A stretch of 54,794 nt of DNA, taken from assembly GCA_028288445.1 (NCBI GenBank), contig JAQBNT010000058.1, positions 1-54,794 of the forward strand, given 5' to 3'. The notes beneath the pieces were generated by a model. The model had not been told where the DNA came from. It did not search any database and was given only the letters and a program-made list of their open reading frames with translations. Position 1 is the stretch's first letter, and every line of letters starts with the position of its first letter. This document shows positions 21,828-31,800 of the stretch, piece by piece. The translations under genes and the position numbers were made by a program. Source of the stretch: Hymenobacter sp. (GTDB lineage: Bacteria; Bacteroidota; Bacteroidia; Cytophagales; Hymenobacteraceae).

Positions 21828-24392
21828 ATGCCACACACCTTCTTTCTGCGCGTTTGTTTCTTGTTGGTTGTAATGCTGGGGCTGGCCTTTGCGCCGGCCC
21901 TGGCTCAGACACCGGCGGCCCCTTCGGCGGCTACTGTTGCCGCCACGGCCGCCCCCAAGCGCCAGCTGGCGGCGTTGCGCATTGCGCAGCCCATCAAGCT
22001 CGATGGCGTGCTGGACGAGGCCGCATGGCGTGAGGCCCTGCCGGCCACTGATTTCATCCAGAACCGCCCCAAGCCCGGCCCGCACGAAAAGCACCCCACC
22101 GAAGTGCGCATGCTCTACGACGATGCCGCGATTTACGTGGGGGCCATTATGCACGATGTATCGCAGGATTCTATTCCCCGCGAGCTGACGGCGCGTGACA
22201 ATACCGGCAACTCCGACTTCATCGGCATTTTCCTTGATACCTACCACGACCAACTCAACGGCTATGCCTTTATCGTGACCAGCAGCGGCGTGCAGCTCGA
22301 TTCGCGCTATTCGCCGGCCGGCGGCGAGGACTTCAACTGGAACGCCGTGTGGGAAAGCCGCACCGGAGTGCGCGGCACCGATTGGGTGGCCGAAATGCGG
22401 ATTCCGTATTCCGCCATCCGTTTCAGCACGGCGGATGTGCAGCACTGGGGGCTGAACTTCATGCGGCAGCGCAAGCGCGACAACGCAGCGTATTTCTGGA
22501 ACGAGGTGAAGCCGCAGGTCGACGGTTTTGTGAACCAGTGGGGCGACCTGACGGGCGTGCAGGGCGTGAAACCGCCGTTGCGCCTCTCGCTCACGCCCTA
22601 CGTGTCGGGCTACGTGAACCACAACCCGCTGAGCGCCGACGGCACCAAGCGCCTGACCACGCGCTTCAACGGCGGGGCCGACGTGAAGTGGGGCATCAAC
22701 GAAAGCTTCACGCTGGATGCCACGCTGGTGCCCGACTTCGGGCAGGTGCAGAGCGACAATCAGGTGCTCAACCTCTCGCCGTTTGAGGTGCAGTTCAACG
22801 AGAACCGGCCGTTTTTTACGGAAGGCACGGAGCTGTTCAACAAGGGCAACTTGTTCTATTCGAGAAGGGTGGGGGCCACGCCGGTGGGATTTTATGGCGT
22901 GACGGCGGGCGCCAATGAAGTCATCACCAGCAACCCCTCCGAAACGCCACTGCTGAATGCCACCAAAGTCTCGGGCCGCACCAGCAAGGGGCTGGGCGTG
23001 GGCATTTTCAATGCCCTGAGCAACGACACCTACGCCACCATCCGCAACACCGAAACCGGGCAGGAGCGCCAGATATTGACGCAGCCGTTCTCGAATTACA
23101 ACATCGCCGTGCTCGACCAAAGCCTGAAAAACAACTCCTACCTCAGCCTCATCAACACCAACGTGACGCGGGCTGGCAGCACCTACGACGCCAACGTGAC
23201 CGGCGGCCTGTTCCGCTTCGCCAACAAGGCCAACCGCTACGCCATCGATGGCCGCGCCATCTACTCGCGCCGCCGGGGCACCAGCTTCGGCAGCACCGAC
23301 CAAATCAACGACCAGGACGGCTACAAGTACCGCGTGGGCGTGGGCAAAATCTCGGGCAATTTCACCTGGAACCTGAGCCACGGCATCGAGTCCGATACCT
23401 ACAACCCGAACGATTTGGGCATCCTGTTCGGCAACAACAACATCACCGAGTCGCTGGATTTGAGTTACGGCAAGTACCAGCCTTTCTGGAAAGTGAATAA
23501 CCTGTATGTGTTTGGCAACGTGACGCATTCGCTGCTCTACAAGCCGACGTTGTATCAGGCGCTCAACTTCTACCTCGGGGCCAATACCACCTTCACCAAA
23601 AGCTTCAACCAGCTCGGCTTCGACCTGAACGTGGACCCCGTGACGCACGACTTCTACGAGCCGCGCACCGCCACGCTGGGCGACTACTACGTGCGGGTGC
23701 CCGAAAACACCCGCTTCACGTTCTTCTTCAACTCCGACTCGCGCAAGCCGGTAGCCATCAACTGGAACGCCGGTTTCCAGAGCTACGGCCTCGACGACCG
23801 GCTGGCCCGTGCCCGCCGCACCGGCTACAGCCTGGGCTTCTACCCGCGCTACCGCGTCAACACCCACCTCACCTTCCGCTACAGCGTGGACTGGAGCCTG
23901 CGCCAGAACCAAATCGGCTACGTGAACGGCGGTCTCGACGCGGCCCAAACCCTCGACCAGCCTTTCGTGGGCCAGATTCTGCTGGGCCGCCGCAACGTGG
24001 CCACGGTGGCCAATGTGGCCACGGTGGCCTACACCTTCACCAACCGCATGTCGTTCACGCTGCGCCTGCGCCACTACACCAGCAACGTGCGCTACCTCGA
24101 TTTCACCACCCTCGGCAAGAACGGCGAAGAGCAATTCGCCGCCTATCAGCGCAACCGCGACAACACCTACAACGCCTTCAACGTGGACGCGGTGTACTCG
24201 TGGTGGTTCGCGCCCGGCTCGCAAATCAGCGTGGTCTGGAAAAACGCCGGCTCCACCTATTTGCAGGCCAATGAAGCCACGCCGCAGTTCTTCGATAATT
24301 TCAACAACACTATTAACACCCCGCACAATAACTCGCTGTCGGTGAAAGTGCTGTACTACCTCGATTATTTGACGCTGAAACACCACCGCTAA
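21828..24392 (+). CDS. DUF5916 outer-membrane protein with CBM9-like N-terminal domain
   Basis: 854 residues from ATG 21828, chosen because it opens a signal peptide (FLLVVMLGLAFAPALAQ); the frame extends 35 codons upstream without signal character. Residues about 45-250 form a carbohydrate-binding family 9-like beta-sandwich (IKLDGVLDEAAWREA, VRMLYDDAAIYVGA, WVAEMRIPYSAIRF). The remainder is DUF5916 with the hallmark PDFGQVQSDNQVLNLSPFEV and NENRPFFTEGTELFN. Alternating aromatic strands of an outer-membrane barrel follow. Proteins of this type are abundant in Bacteroidota; substrate or transport role unknown. Confidence 0.9.
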   Translation: MPHTFFLRVCFLLVVMLGLAFAPALAQTPAAPSAATVAATAAPKRQLAALRIAQPIKLDGVLDEAAWREALPATDFIQNRPKPGPHEKHPTEVRMLYDDAAIYVGAIMHDVSQDSIPRELTARDNTGNSDFIGIFLDTYHDQLNGYAFIVTSSGVQLDSRYSPAGGEDFNWNAVWESRTGVRGTDWVAEMRIPYSAIRFSTADVQHWGLNFMRQRKRDNAAYFWNEVKPQVDGFVNQWGDLTGVQGVKPPLRLSLTPYVSGYVNHNPLSADGTKRLTTRFNGGADVKWGINESFTLDATLVPDFGQVQSDNQVLNLSPFEVQFNENRPFFTEGTELFNKGNLFYSRRVGATPVGFYGVTAGANEVITSNPSETPLLNATKVSGRTSKGLGVGIFNALSNDTYATIRNTETGQERQILTQPFSNYNIAVLDQSLKNNSYLSLINTNVTRAGSTYDANVTGGLFRFANKANRYAIDGRAIYSRRRGTSFGSTDQINDQDGYKYRVGVGKISGNFTWNLSHGIESDTYNPNDLGILFGNNNITESLDLSYGKYQPFWKVNNLYVFGNVTHSLLYKPTLYQALNFYLGANTTFTKSFNQLGFDLNVDPVTHDFYEPRTATLGDYYVRVPENTRFTFFFNSDSRKPVAINWNAGFQSYGLDDRLARARRTGYSLGFYPRYRVNTHLTFRYSVDWSLRQNQIGYVNGGLDAAQTLDQPFVGQILLGRRNVATVANVATVAYTFTNRMSFTLRLRHYTSNVRYLDFTTLGKNGEEQFAAYQRNRDNTYNAFNVDAVYSWWFAPGSQISVVWKNAGSTYLQANEATPQFFDNFNNTINTPHNNSLSVKVLYYLDYLTLKHHR

Positions 24393-24398
24393 GCGGAG

Positions 24399-24481
24399 TT
24401 TAGTCATTCCGACGCAGGAGGAATCTGAATAAAGCAGTCCAACGGTTTTATCCAGATTCCTCCTGCGTCGGAATGACTAAA
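24399..24481. repeat. Intergenic inverted repeat, family B (GTCATTCCGACGCAGGAGG)
   Basis: A perfect inverted repeat with arms TTTAGTCATTCCGACGCAGG onward, about 30 bp each, and a short centre. The sequence is unrelated to the family A repeats apart from the leading GTCAT. It lies immediately after the DUF5916 stop and abuts a terminator. Confidence 0.92.
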
Positions 24482-24483
24482 GC

Positions 24484-24520
24484 AAAAAAAGTCCCCTGTC
24501 AGCGCGACAGGGGACTTTCT
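24484..24520. terminator. Bidirectional terminator
   Basis: AAAGTCCCCTGTC / GACAGGGGACTTT with a 5-base loop, between the convergent DUF5916 and T9SS genes. Confidence 0.94.
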
Positions 24521-24538
24521 ATGATGAAGCAACGGAAT

Positions 24539-27241
24539 CTATTTCGTCACCATCAACTGCTGGGTGCTGGTTTGGCCTTTGCTCACGAAGCGGCACAGGT
24601 AGATGCCGGTGGGCCAGCGGCTGGCGTCTACTTCGAGCGGATAGTCGCGGCCGGCCTGCGCCTCGCCGTCGAACAGCGTAGCGACGAGCACGCCCATCTG
24701 GTTGTAGACCTGCACCGTAGCCGCCGACGCGACGGGCACCCGGAAGTTCACCACTGTGCTTTGGGCTACGGGGTTGGGGTAGGCTTCGAGCACTACCTGC
24801 GCCGCCGTGCTTGCGGTGCTAGGCATCGACATTCCCATGCAACTGCCCAGGTAATCGTCGTGCGTCGAGCCGGGGCCAATGTGGGCCGGCACCGCGTTGG
24901 GTGAGATGCAGATTTCGTGGCCGTTGTGGCACACCAGCACCTTGGGATTCTTGGGGTTATTGCCGCAGCTGGCATCAATCACGCTCAGCGTCACAGTAGC
25001 CGACGTCTGGCAGCCAGCGGCGTTGGTGGCCGTCACGGTATAGGTGTACTGGCCGGCGGCCGTGGGCGCAAACACGGGGTTGGCGACGTTGGCGTTGCTC
25101 AGGTTCGTGGCCGGGCTCCAGCGGTAGCTCACCCCTCCGGATGCGTTTAGCGTAGCCGTTTGGGGGCCGTAGCCGAGGAAAATGGTGGTGGGCTGCTGCA
25201 CCACTATGGGGTTCAGCAGGGCAACCTTAATGGTGGGCGGCGTGGCCGGCGCGGGGTCTTTCAGCGTGGCCTGGGCGGTGGCGGTGCAGCCGTTGGCCCC
25301 GGTTACTACCACGGTATAAGTGCCTGCGGCCAATTGCTTCAGGTCCGGGGTAGTGGCCTGGAAGCGGTTGGGGCCGGTCCAGGAATAGGTAGCGGGAGCC
25401 AAGGCACCCGTCACGGCCAGCGCAATGCTGCCGGTGCTGCTGCCCGCGCAGGTCGGGTTGGTGGCGGTGGGCACGACAGCCACGTTGCAGGCCGTCACGG
25501 TGATGACAAATGTCTGCGAAATGGTGCCGTAGCTGTTGCCGTGGTGGTAAATGTCCTCGGCCGTCAGCGTCACGCGGTGGGTGCCCACCTGGGCCAGCGT
25601 GGGCGTGCCGCTAAGCGTGGCCGTGCCGTTGCCGGGGTATATCAGCCGCAGCCAGCTGGGCAGCACCGAGGCCGTGATGGTCAGCCGGTCGCCGTAGGGC
25701 AGGTCGGGGTCGGTGGCGGTGATGTTGTACGTGAACGGCTGGCCCACCGTGCGGGTCAGGCCGCTGGGCTGCGAGGTGAACGACGGGGCCGAGTTGATGA
25801 TAAAGCTCAGCGCATGCGTGGCCTGCTCGTTGTTATTGTCGCGGGCCACGAAGGTGGCGGCATGCGGGCCCCAGTCGGCCGGGGTGGGCGTCCAGCTCAG
25901 CTGCGTGCTGGTGGGGTTGGCAGCGGCGGTGGGCAGCGCGGGCGCAAAGCTGGCGGTATTGGGCAAGCCGGTCACGCTCGCAATGCTCACCCGGTTGGCC
26001 GCCACCGGCGACGACGCCTGAATGGTGTAGCGCAGGGCCGTGCCGGGCGTCACCTGCGTCACGCTGGTGTTGGCCGGCGTGGGGGGCACGTCGAAGCGCG
26101 GCTTCTGGCTCACCTCAATGGTGACGGAGGTCGACGTTTGTACGCCGGCCAGGTCCTGGGCCACGAAGTTGATGATGACCGTGCCCAGGTTGGCCGCCGT
26201 GGGCGTCCAGGTGAAGGCCGTTTGCACGGGGTTGCCGTTCAGGGGCAGGGTGGGGGCGGTGGTGGCGGCTGCCGGCAGCCCGAAGGCCTTCAGGTTCACC
26301 ACGTCATTAGGGTCGCTGTCGGTGGCGCGTACGCCAAACGTGACGGCCTGCCCCGGCGACACCCGGTACACGAAGCCGTTGGGCGGCGTGATGCTGTAGT
26401 CAAACACCGGGGCCGTGGAAGCCGCCGTTATGCTAATCAGAAAATCGACCAGAATGCTGGTGCGCCCGTCGCTCACCTTAATCACGCCATTGAACAGCTC
26501 GCCCACCGTGCGGCCCACCGTGCTGAAGGTGGCTGCGCCCGTAGCCGGGTTCACGGCCAGGGTGGGGGCATTCACAAAAGGCTCGTTATTAATGTCGGCC
26601 GAGGTGGCCAGCGAATAGGTCAGCGCGTCGCCGTCGGGGTCGCTGGCGGGCAGCTGGAACGTGGCGGCGGCCTGGCCCACGGCCAGGTTCACCACCGGAG
26701 CCAGCGTCGACACGGGCGAATTGTTGCCCGAGCCGGCATTCACCAGGCTGTTGACGTACCAGGTGCTGTTGGCATTGTTAGACAATGTATAGATGCGGCA
26801 ACAGTCCGAGAAAAAGGCCCGGTAGTTGCCGGCCGCCGCGTAGGTGTGCGTCACCACGGCTTCGGCGTAGAAGCTGTCGCCCGGCACGTCCACCGAGGTC
26901 ACCACCAGGTTCATGTTGCCGGTCGTACCATCGCCGAAATTCATGACATCGGTGAACACCGCGCCGGGCACCGGGACATTATTGGCGAAAGCTCCGAAGC
27001 TGAGGCGCCACGCCTGGCTCACCTTAAACTGCACCGTCAGCTTGCTGGGGTCGGTGGGCACGGTGCGCCAGGTGAGAGTGCCGTAGCGGAAGTGGCTGGC
27101 CTGCGCCGGTGCGCCCGCTCCCAGCAGGAAACCCAGTAATAAGAGCGTCCAAAGTACGAGCCGGCTGGCCGGCCGGGATGCTACCCTGAGCGGAGCTAGC
27201 GCCGAACCCCGGTTGTTTTTAGCAAAGTCGAGTTGTTTCAT
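24539..27241 (-). CDS. Large T9SS-exported surface protein with Ig-like and SprB-type repeats
   Basis: 900 residues from ATG 27241. A long signal region ends AGAPAQA (about residue 48). An N-terminal beta domain (ASHFRYGTLTWR onward) is followed by several putative Ig/cadherin-like domains with the PxFDYSITPP and SFTSQPSGLTRTVGQPF motifs. A SprB-type repeat (NPTCAGSSTGSIALAV) and an Ig-like segment with ATLNASGGVSYRWSPA come next. The type IX sorting domain (YPNPVAQSTVVNF ... LCRFVSKGQTSTQQLMVTK) closes the protein. SprB-type repeats are known from gliding adhesins, so a surface adhesin or matrix role is likely. A well-formed promoter lies at 27389-27419. Confidence 0.9.
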   Translation of the reverse strand: MKQLDFAKNNRGSALAPLRVASRPASRLVLWTLLLLGFLLGAGAPAQASHFRYGTLTWRTVPTDPSKLTVQFKVSQAWRLSFGAFANNVPVPGAVFTDVMNFGDGTTGNMNLVVTSVDVPGDSFYAEAVVTHTYAAAGNYRAFFSDCCRIYTLSNNANSTWYVNSLVNAGSGNNSPVSTLAPVVNLAVGQAAATFQLPASDPDGDALTYSLATSADINNEPFVNAPTLAVNPATGAATFSTVGRTVGELFNGVIKVSDGRTSILVDFLISITAASTAPVFDYSITPPNGFVYRVSPGQAVTFGVRATDSDPNDVVNLKAFGLPAAATTAPTLPLNGNPVQTAFTWTPTAANLGTVIINFVAQDLAGVQTSTSVTIEVSQKPRFDVPPTPANTSVTQVTPGTALRYTIQASSPVAANRVSIASVTGLPNTASFAPALPTAAANPTSTQLSWTPTPADWGPHAATFVARDNNNEQATHALSFIINSAPSFTSQPSGLTRTVGQPFTYNITATDPDLPYGDRLTITASVLPSWLRLIYPGNGTATLSGTPTLAQVGTHRVTLTAEDIYHHGNSYGTISQTFVITVTACNVAVVPTATNPTCAGSSTGSIALAVTGALAPATYSWTGPNRFQATTPDLKQLAAGTYTVVVTGANGCTATAQATLKDPAPATPPTIKVALLNPIVVQQPTTIFLGYGPQTATLNASGGVSYRWSPATNLSNANVANPVFAPTAAGQYTYTVTATNAAGCQTSATVTLSVIDASCGNNPKNPKVLVCHNGHEICISPNAVPAHIGPGSTHDDYLGSCMGMSMPSTASTAAQVVLEAYPNPVAQSTVVNFRVPVASAATVQVYNQMGVLVATLFDGEAQAGRDYPLEVDASRWPTGIYLCRFVSKGQTSTQQLMVTK

Positions 27242-27578
27242 GAGCAAGAAATTTAGGGTGAGAATTGAATGTGAATTTTTAAAGATTTTCGGAATCAAAA
27301 ATTGGATAGTCCATAAGTACTGTTATTGTAATTGTTATACGATAATATTATTGAAATGATAATTAGGCGTATCGTAGATGATATAGTTCAAATGTATGAG
27401 ATTTTTATTGTCAGCCAAATAAATGTGAAATATTGATAAGGTATTTTTGTGAAATCCTTCTGAATTGTCAAAGCCAGTCGCTACACAAGCGTATTCGCTC
27501 ATTCCGCCCGCCGCTGCCGCTGGCCCAAAGCCCGGAATTGACCGTCCTTTGCCCGGCTATTTTCTCCCTATCTGCTGT
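27242..27578. other. AT-rich divergent intergenic island
   Basis: About 340 bp without a gene; bases 27242-27460 are markedly AT-rich against a GC-rich genome. It separates the divergent T9SS and HipA-like genes and contains at least one good promoter. A plus-strand TATTTTTG at 27442-27449 fits the -7 consensus but lacks a -33 partner. Confidence 0.7.
27389..27419 (-). promoter_or_regulatory. Promoter of the T9SS surface protein gene
   Basis: On the minus strand TTTG (27416-27419), 19 bp, then TACATTTG (27389-27396). Both boxes and the spacing match the Bacteroidota housekeeping promoter. It predicts a leader of about 140 nt. Confidence 0.65.
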
Positions 27579-28373
27579 ATGCCGGCCCCCAGTATTCTTG
27601 AACTCCGCACCGTAGAGCTCACGCGCTACGTGACGCCGCTCCGCGAGGGCGGCTCGCTGCCGGCCCTGATGGAGGCCGACGACAACTTCCTCTACGTGGT
27701 GAAATTTCGGGGCGCGGGCCAGGGCGTGAAGGCCCTGATTGCCGAGCTGATTGTGGGCGAAATAGCCCGCGTGCTGGGTCTGCGCGTGCCCGAGCTGGTG
27801 TTCTGCGAGCTCGACGAATCCTTCGGCCGCACCGAGCCCGACGAGGAAATCCAGGACCTGCTGCAAGCCAGCACCGGCCAGAACCTGGCCCTGCACTACC
27901 TCTCCGGCGCCATCACCTACGATGCGCTGGTGACCACCGTGGAGCCGCACCTGGCCTCCCAAATCGTGTGGCTGGACATGCTCACGCTGAACGTGGACCG
28001 CACTGCCCGCAACACCAACATGCTGATGTGGCACAAGGAGCTGTGGCTCATCGACCACGGCGCGGCCCTCTACGTGCACCACGCCGGTCCCGAGTGGGCC
28101 GCGCCACGCCCCCGCCCATTTCCCCAGATTAAAACCCACGTCCTGCTGCCGCAAGCCAGCGAGCTGGCCGAAGTCGACGCCGACTACAAGGCGAAACTCA
28201 CCCCCGATATCCTCCGCGCCATCGTGGCGCTAGTGCCCGATGCGTGGCTGACCAACGGCCACGGCACCGCCGACGACCAGCGCGCCGCCTACGTGGCCTT
28301 CCTCGAAGCTCGCCTGGCCGCTTCAGAAACCTTTGTTCAGGAAGCCCAAGATGCCCGCAATGCACTTATTTGA
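27579..28373 (+). CDS. HipA-like kinase-fold protein
   Basis: 264 residues from ATG 27579 (MPAPSILELRTVELTRYVTPL). The protein-kinase-like site looks complete: an invariant-type K42 in YVVKF, a catalytic loop NVDRTARNTN with D140 and N145, and a metal-binding D159 in LIDHG, in the same order as HipA (NxDRxxxN, then DxA/DxG). There is no HipB-like helix-turn-helix gene. Instead, the DUF3037 gene overlaps its 3' end by 23 bp. Likely an ATP-using kinase or ligase of unknown target; a toxin-antitoxin-like role is possible but unproven. Confidence 0.83.
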   Translation: MPAPSILELRTVELTRYVTPLREGGSLPALMEADDNFLYVVKFRGAGQGVKALIAELIVGEIARVLGLRVPELVFCELDESFGRTEPDEEIQDLLQASTGQNLALHYLSGAITYDALVTTVEPHLASQIVWLDMLTLNVDRTARNTNMLMWHKELWLIDHGAALYVHHAGPEWAAPRPRPFPQIKTHVLLPQASELAEVDADYKAKLTPDILRAIVALVPDAWLTNGHGTADDQRAAYVAFLEARLAASETFVQEAQDARNALI

Positions 28374-28734
28374 GTACGCCGTGCTGCGCGTGGTGCCCCG
28401 CGTGGAGCGCGAAGAATTCCTGAACGTGGGCATCATCGTGTACTGCCGCTCGCTGGGCTTCCTCGAAACCCGGTTTGCGCTGCCCGAAGCCCGCCTACTG
28501 GCCGTGGCCCCGGATTTGGATTTGGACGAAATAACGGCCCGTTTGCAAGCCTTCGAGCGTATTTGCCGGGGCAAAGCCACCGGCGGCACCATCGGCCAGC
28601 TGCCCATTGCCGAGCGGTTTCGCTGGCTCACGGCCACGCGCAGCACGGTGGTGCAGTCGTCGGCCGTACACCCTGGCCGTTGCCTAGATGCGGGGGCGAC
28701 GCTGGCGCGGTTGTTTGAGGATTTGGTGTTGTAA
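28351..28734 (+). CDS. DUF3037 domain-containing protein
   Basis: 127 residues from ATG 28351 (MPAMHLFEYAVLRVVPRVER). The start of the family is conserved: YAVLRVVPxxxREEFLNVGIIVYC. It overlaps the HipA-like gene by 23 bp, so the pair is coupled. This pairing recurs in many bacteria, but the function is unknown. No DNA-binding motif is visible, so it is not an obvious repressor/antitoxin of the HipB type. Confidence 0.87.
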   Translation: MPAMHLFEYAVLRVVPRVEREEFLNVGIIVYCRSLGFLETRFALPEARLLAVAPDLDLDEITARLQAFERICRGKATGGTIGQLPIAERFRWLTATRSTVVQSSAVHPGRCLDAGATLARLFEDLVL

Positions 28735-28756
28735 GAGTAATGGATTTGTAAAAGAG

Positions 28757-28860
28757 AACGTCATGCTGAGCTTGTCGAAGCATCTCTACCGCAGCAGTAA
28801 ATCCTTTTGATTGGATTAGTTGCGCGGTAGAGATGCTTCGACTCCGCTCAGCATGACGTT
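28757..28860. repeat. Long intergenic inverted repeat, family A copy 6
   Basis: AACGTCATGCTGAGC... and ...GCTCAGCATGACGTT arms. The AGCATCTCTACCGC segment and its complement extend the stem, and the loop has its own dyad (AAATCC...GGATT). Between the DUF3037 gene and the next minus-strand gene, both of which end here. Confidence 0.93.
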
Positions 28861-28881
28861 CAATGTTGTTCAATCACCTCT

Positions 28882-31800
28882 CTAATACAGCGTGACGCGC
28901 TTAAGCACGGGGCCGCGCGAGGTCTGAATGACGAGCAGGTGCAAGCCCGTCTGGCCCGGGGCGAATGGCAGTGCCAGGCTGGGCGTGGCGCGGTGACTCA
29001 GGTCCTGGGTGCTCACGAGCTGGCCCAGTGCATTATAAACCCGCACCTGCTCCACGTCAAAATCAGCCCGCTGCCAGTCGAGGGTGATGGTGCCATGCGC
29101 CGGATTGGGGTAGGTGCTGATGGCATCGGCCGCGCTCAGGTCCAGCACGGTGAAGGCCGTGGTGCTCGCGCTACGCCCGCCGGTGCCGGCCATAGTCAGC
29201 GGCCCCGAAAGCGCGCCCTTGGGCACTCGCACCGTGGCTGACGTAGCCGTGGCGGCCAGCACAGCGGCTTTGGTGCCATTGAAATAAATGGTGTCGGGCT
29301 GGCTTTCCACCAGGAAATTCAGGCCCGTTAGGGTCACCGCTTCGCCCACGCTGGCCTGCGCGGGCACAAAAGCCGTGATAGTGGGCGCGGGCCAAAACGT
29401 GAAGCTGCCGGTCGAAACCGCTGCGCCGCCCGGCGTACTCACCCGAACTGGTCCTGACTGGGCGTTGGCCGGCACCCGCACCCGCAGGCTGGTGCCGGTG
29501 GCCTGCACCACGGCCCCCGCACCGGGGCCAAAGGCTACGTCGTTGCGGGCGGCCGGGGCGAAGTTGCTGCCCATCATCGTCACCACATCGCCGGCCTTGC
29601 CCTTGGCGGGGCTGAAGCTGACGAGCGTGGGCGGGTACCACACCACAAAATCCTGCGCGCTTTCAACCTGGCCGCCCAAGGTGTTGATACGGATTTTGCC
29701 GGTCGTAGCATTGGCGGGCACCATCACGCGCAGCGCGGTGGCCGAGGCCTGCTGCACCACGGCCGCTACGCCGTTGAAGCGCACGGTGTCCTGGTCCGCC
29801 ACGGCCGCGAATTCAGTGCCGGTGAGCGTGATGATGGCGTTGGGAATACCCTCGGCCGGGGCCAATGGCGCCAGCGTGGGCGGCTGGTAGACGGTGAATA
29901 CCTGCGCACTGCGCCCCGAGCCCTCGCCGGTTATCACCTGAACGCTGCCGGTGCTGGCGCCGGTGGGCACGCGCACGGTGAGCGTGGTGGCCGAGGCGCT
30001 GAGCACCGGCGCGGCCATGCCGTTGAAGCGGACGGTATTGCCGGCCAGCGTAGCCGCAAAGCGTTGTCCGCTGAGCGTAACCAGCGTACCGGCCCGGCCC
30101 TGGGCGGGCACCACCTGCGTGAGCACCGGCGAGGCCAGCACACTGCCATAGCTGAGTGCCACGGCGGGTGTTACTACCAGCGGCACGTCATAGATGCGGT
30201 TGGCGGTGGTGTTGGTGCGCACGGGCGGGTTGTAATCGAAGAAAATATCGGCGTTGTTCTCAACCAACTCCCGGGCCGGCAAGCCTGCTTTGGGCTGAAT
30301 GCTGAACTGCACGAAGCCGTTGCTACCCGCCGCGTCGTGGGTGGCGGGCGGCAGGTTGATGTTCTCAAACGTGAAGGTGAGCACGGCGCGGCCGTGGCCC
30401 GACACCGCCACGCGGTAGGGGTGCGAGGCGGTGAGGACGTGCAGGGTGCGCAGGTCGAGATTGGCGGCCAGGGTATCCACTACTTCCACGCGGTAGGCAT
30501 CATCGGTGCCGGTGTTTTGGAAGCGCACCTGGTAGCGCAGGGGCACGCCGGTGGGGGTGTAGTGCTGGGCCGTGGTGCCGGTGGGTACCACCTGCTTGTC
30601 GTTGGGGTCGTAGGAATCCCGGATGGGCTGGCAGTCCTCGGCGGTTTCGGGGCCGGACGGGGTGGGGGGCGAGGCGCTCATGTCGGGGTTGGGCTGGCCG
30701 GCGGTGCCCAAGGCGGCTACTTCCACGGTGCTGCTGGCCATGCGCTGGGTGGGGTGGCCGGTGGGCTGGTCGGCTTCGAGGCGCACCACGGGGCGGGCGG
30801 CCGGCACGCGTAGCACGAGGCTGTCGCCGGCGGCCAGGCGGTAGCGGTGCTGCAAGGCCAGCTCGCTGTTCTGGTACACGCGCAGGGCCAGGCTATCGGT
30901 CATGGCGGCGGCGGCGGTGTTGCGCAGCACGAAGCGGACCTGGTTGCCGGCCTGGGCTTTGCCCTGCACCGTCACGGCGGCCCGGTTCCAGGTGGGCGGC
31001 GTGGGGTAGGTGTTGGGGGGAGTGATGGTGGCGCGGGTGCACACCGTGAGGCCCCGAATGGCGGGGTTGCCGCACACCACCGAATCGGTGATGAAAATGG
31101 TGCCGCCGTCGTTGGGTTGCAAGGTGCCCACCGCAAACAGGTAGCGGCCCTGCGCGTCGCGGGTGTAGGGCGCGGTGGCGGCCAGCAGAACGACCTCCGG
31201 CGGCATAGTCACGGCCACCTGGGCACCGGGCGCGGCGGCAAAACCAGTGTTGGTATAGGTGACCGTGGTGGTGTTGCGGGCGCAGCGCCGCCGCCGGTTG
31301 GCCGAAATAGCTACCCGCAGGTAGGCTGCGGTGCTCACCGCATTGCCAAAATTGACAACGGCCGCCAGGCCTCCGTAGTCGTGGAACGTGACGACGTTGT
31401 TGGTCGAGCAGGTTTGCTGCACCAGGCGGCCGGGCTCATCCACGGGCGGCAGCTGCTGCACGGTGTAGCGGCCCGTGTCGGTGGCAATGCTGTACGCGCC
31501 GTTTTCGTCCGAAATGCCGTAGTAGTTGCCGGGCGTAGCGGCCACCACCACGCCGGGCAGGGCCTGCTCGGCGGGTTCCTTCACGCAGTTGCCGTTGAGG
31601 TCGTTGAAAATCTGCCCGCTGATGAGGTTTTCGGGCCGCAGCGTGGTCGAGGTGTAGAAGCGCACCAGGTCGTTGCCGTTGGTCAGGGTTATCAGGCGCG
31701 TGCCCAGGCGGTTCACCGAGAGGCGCGTGCCACTGCTGGGCATGGGCTGCTGGGTGCTGCCATCGGCCGAAAAAATCACGCTGCCGTACATATTGGTGAT

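Noticed and set aside
21813..24407. 864-codon minus-strand open frame opposite DUF5916
   Set aside because: It mirrors the plus-strand gene codon by codon, is His/Val/Gly/Ala/Arg-rich with no domain, and has no signal or promoter. It is a by-product of GC-rich codon use.
25160..27139. 659-codon plus-strand open frame opposite the T9SS gene
   Set aside because: It is composed of Gly/Arg/His/Val-rich nonsense typical of antisense frames; the minus-strand protein has clear domains.
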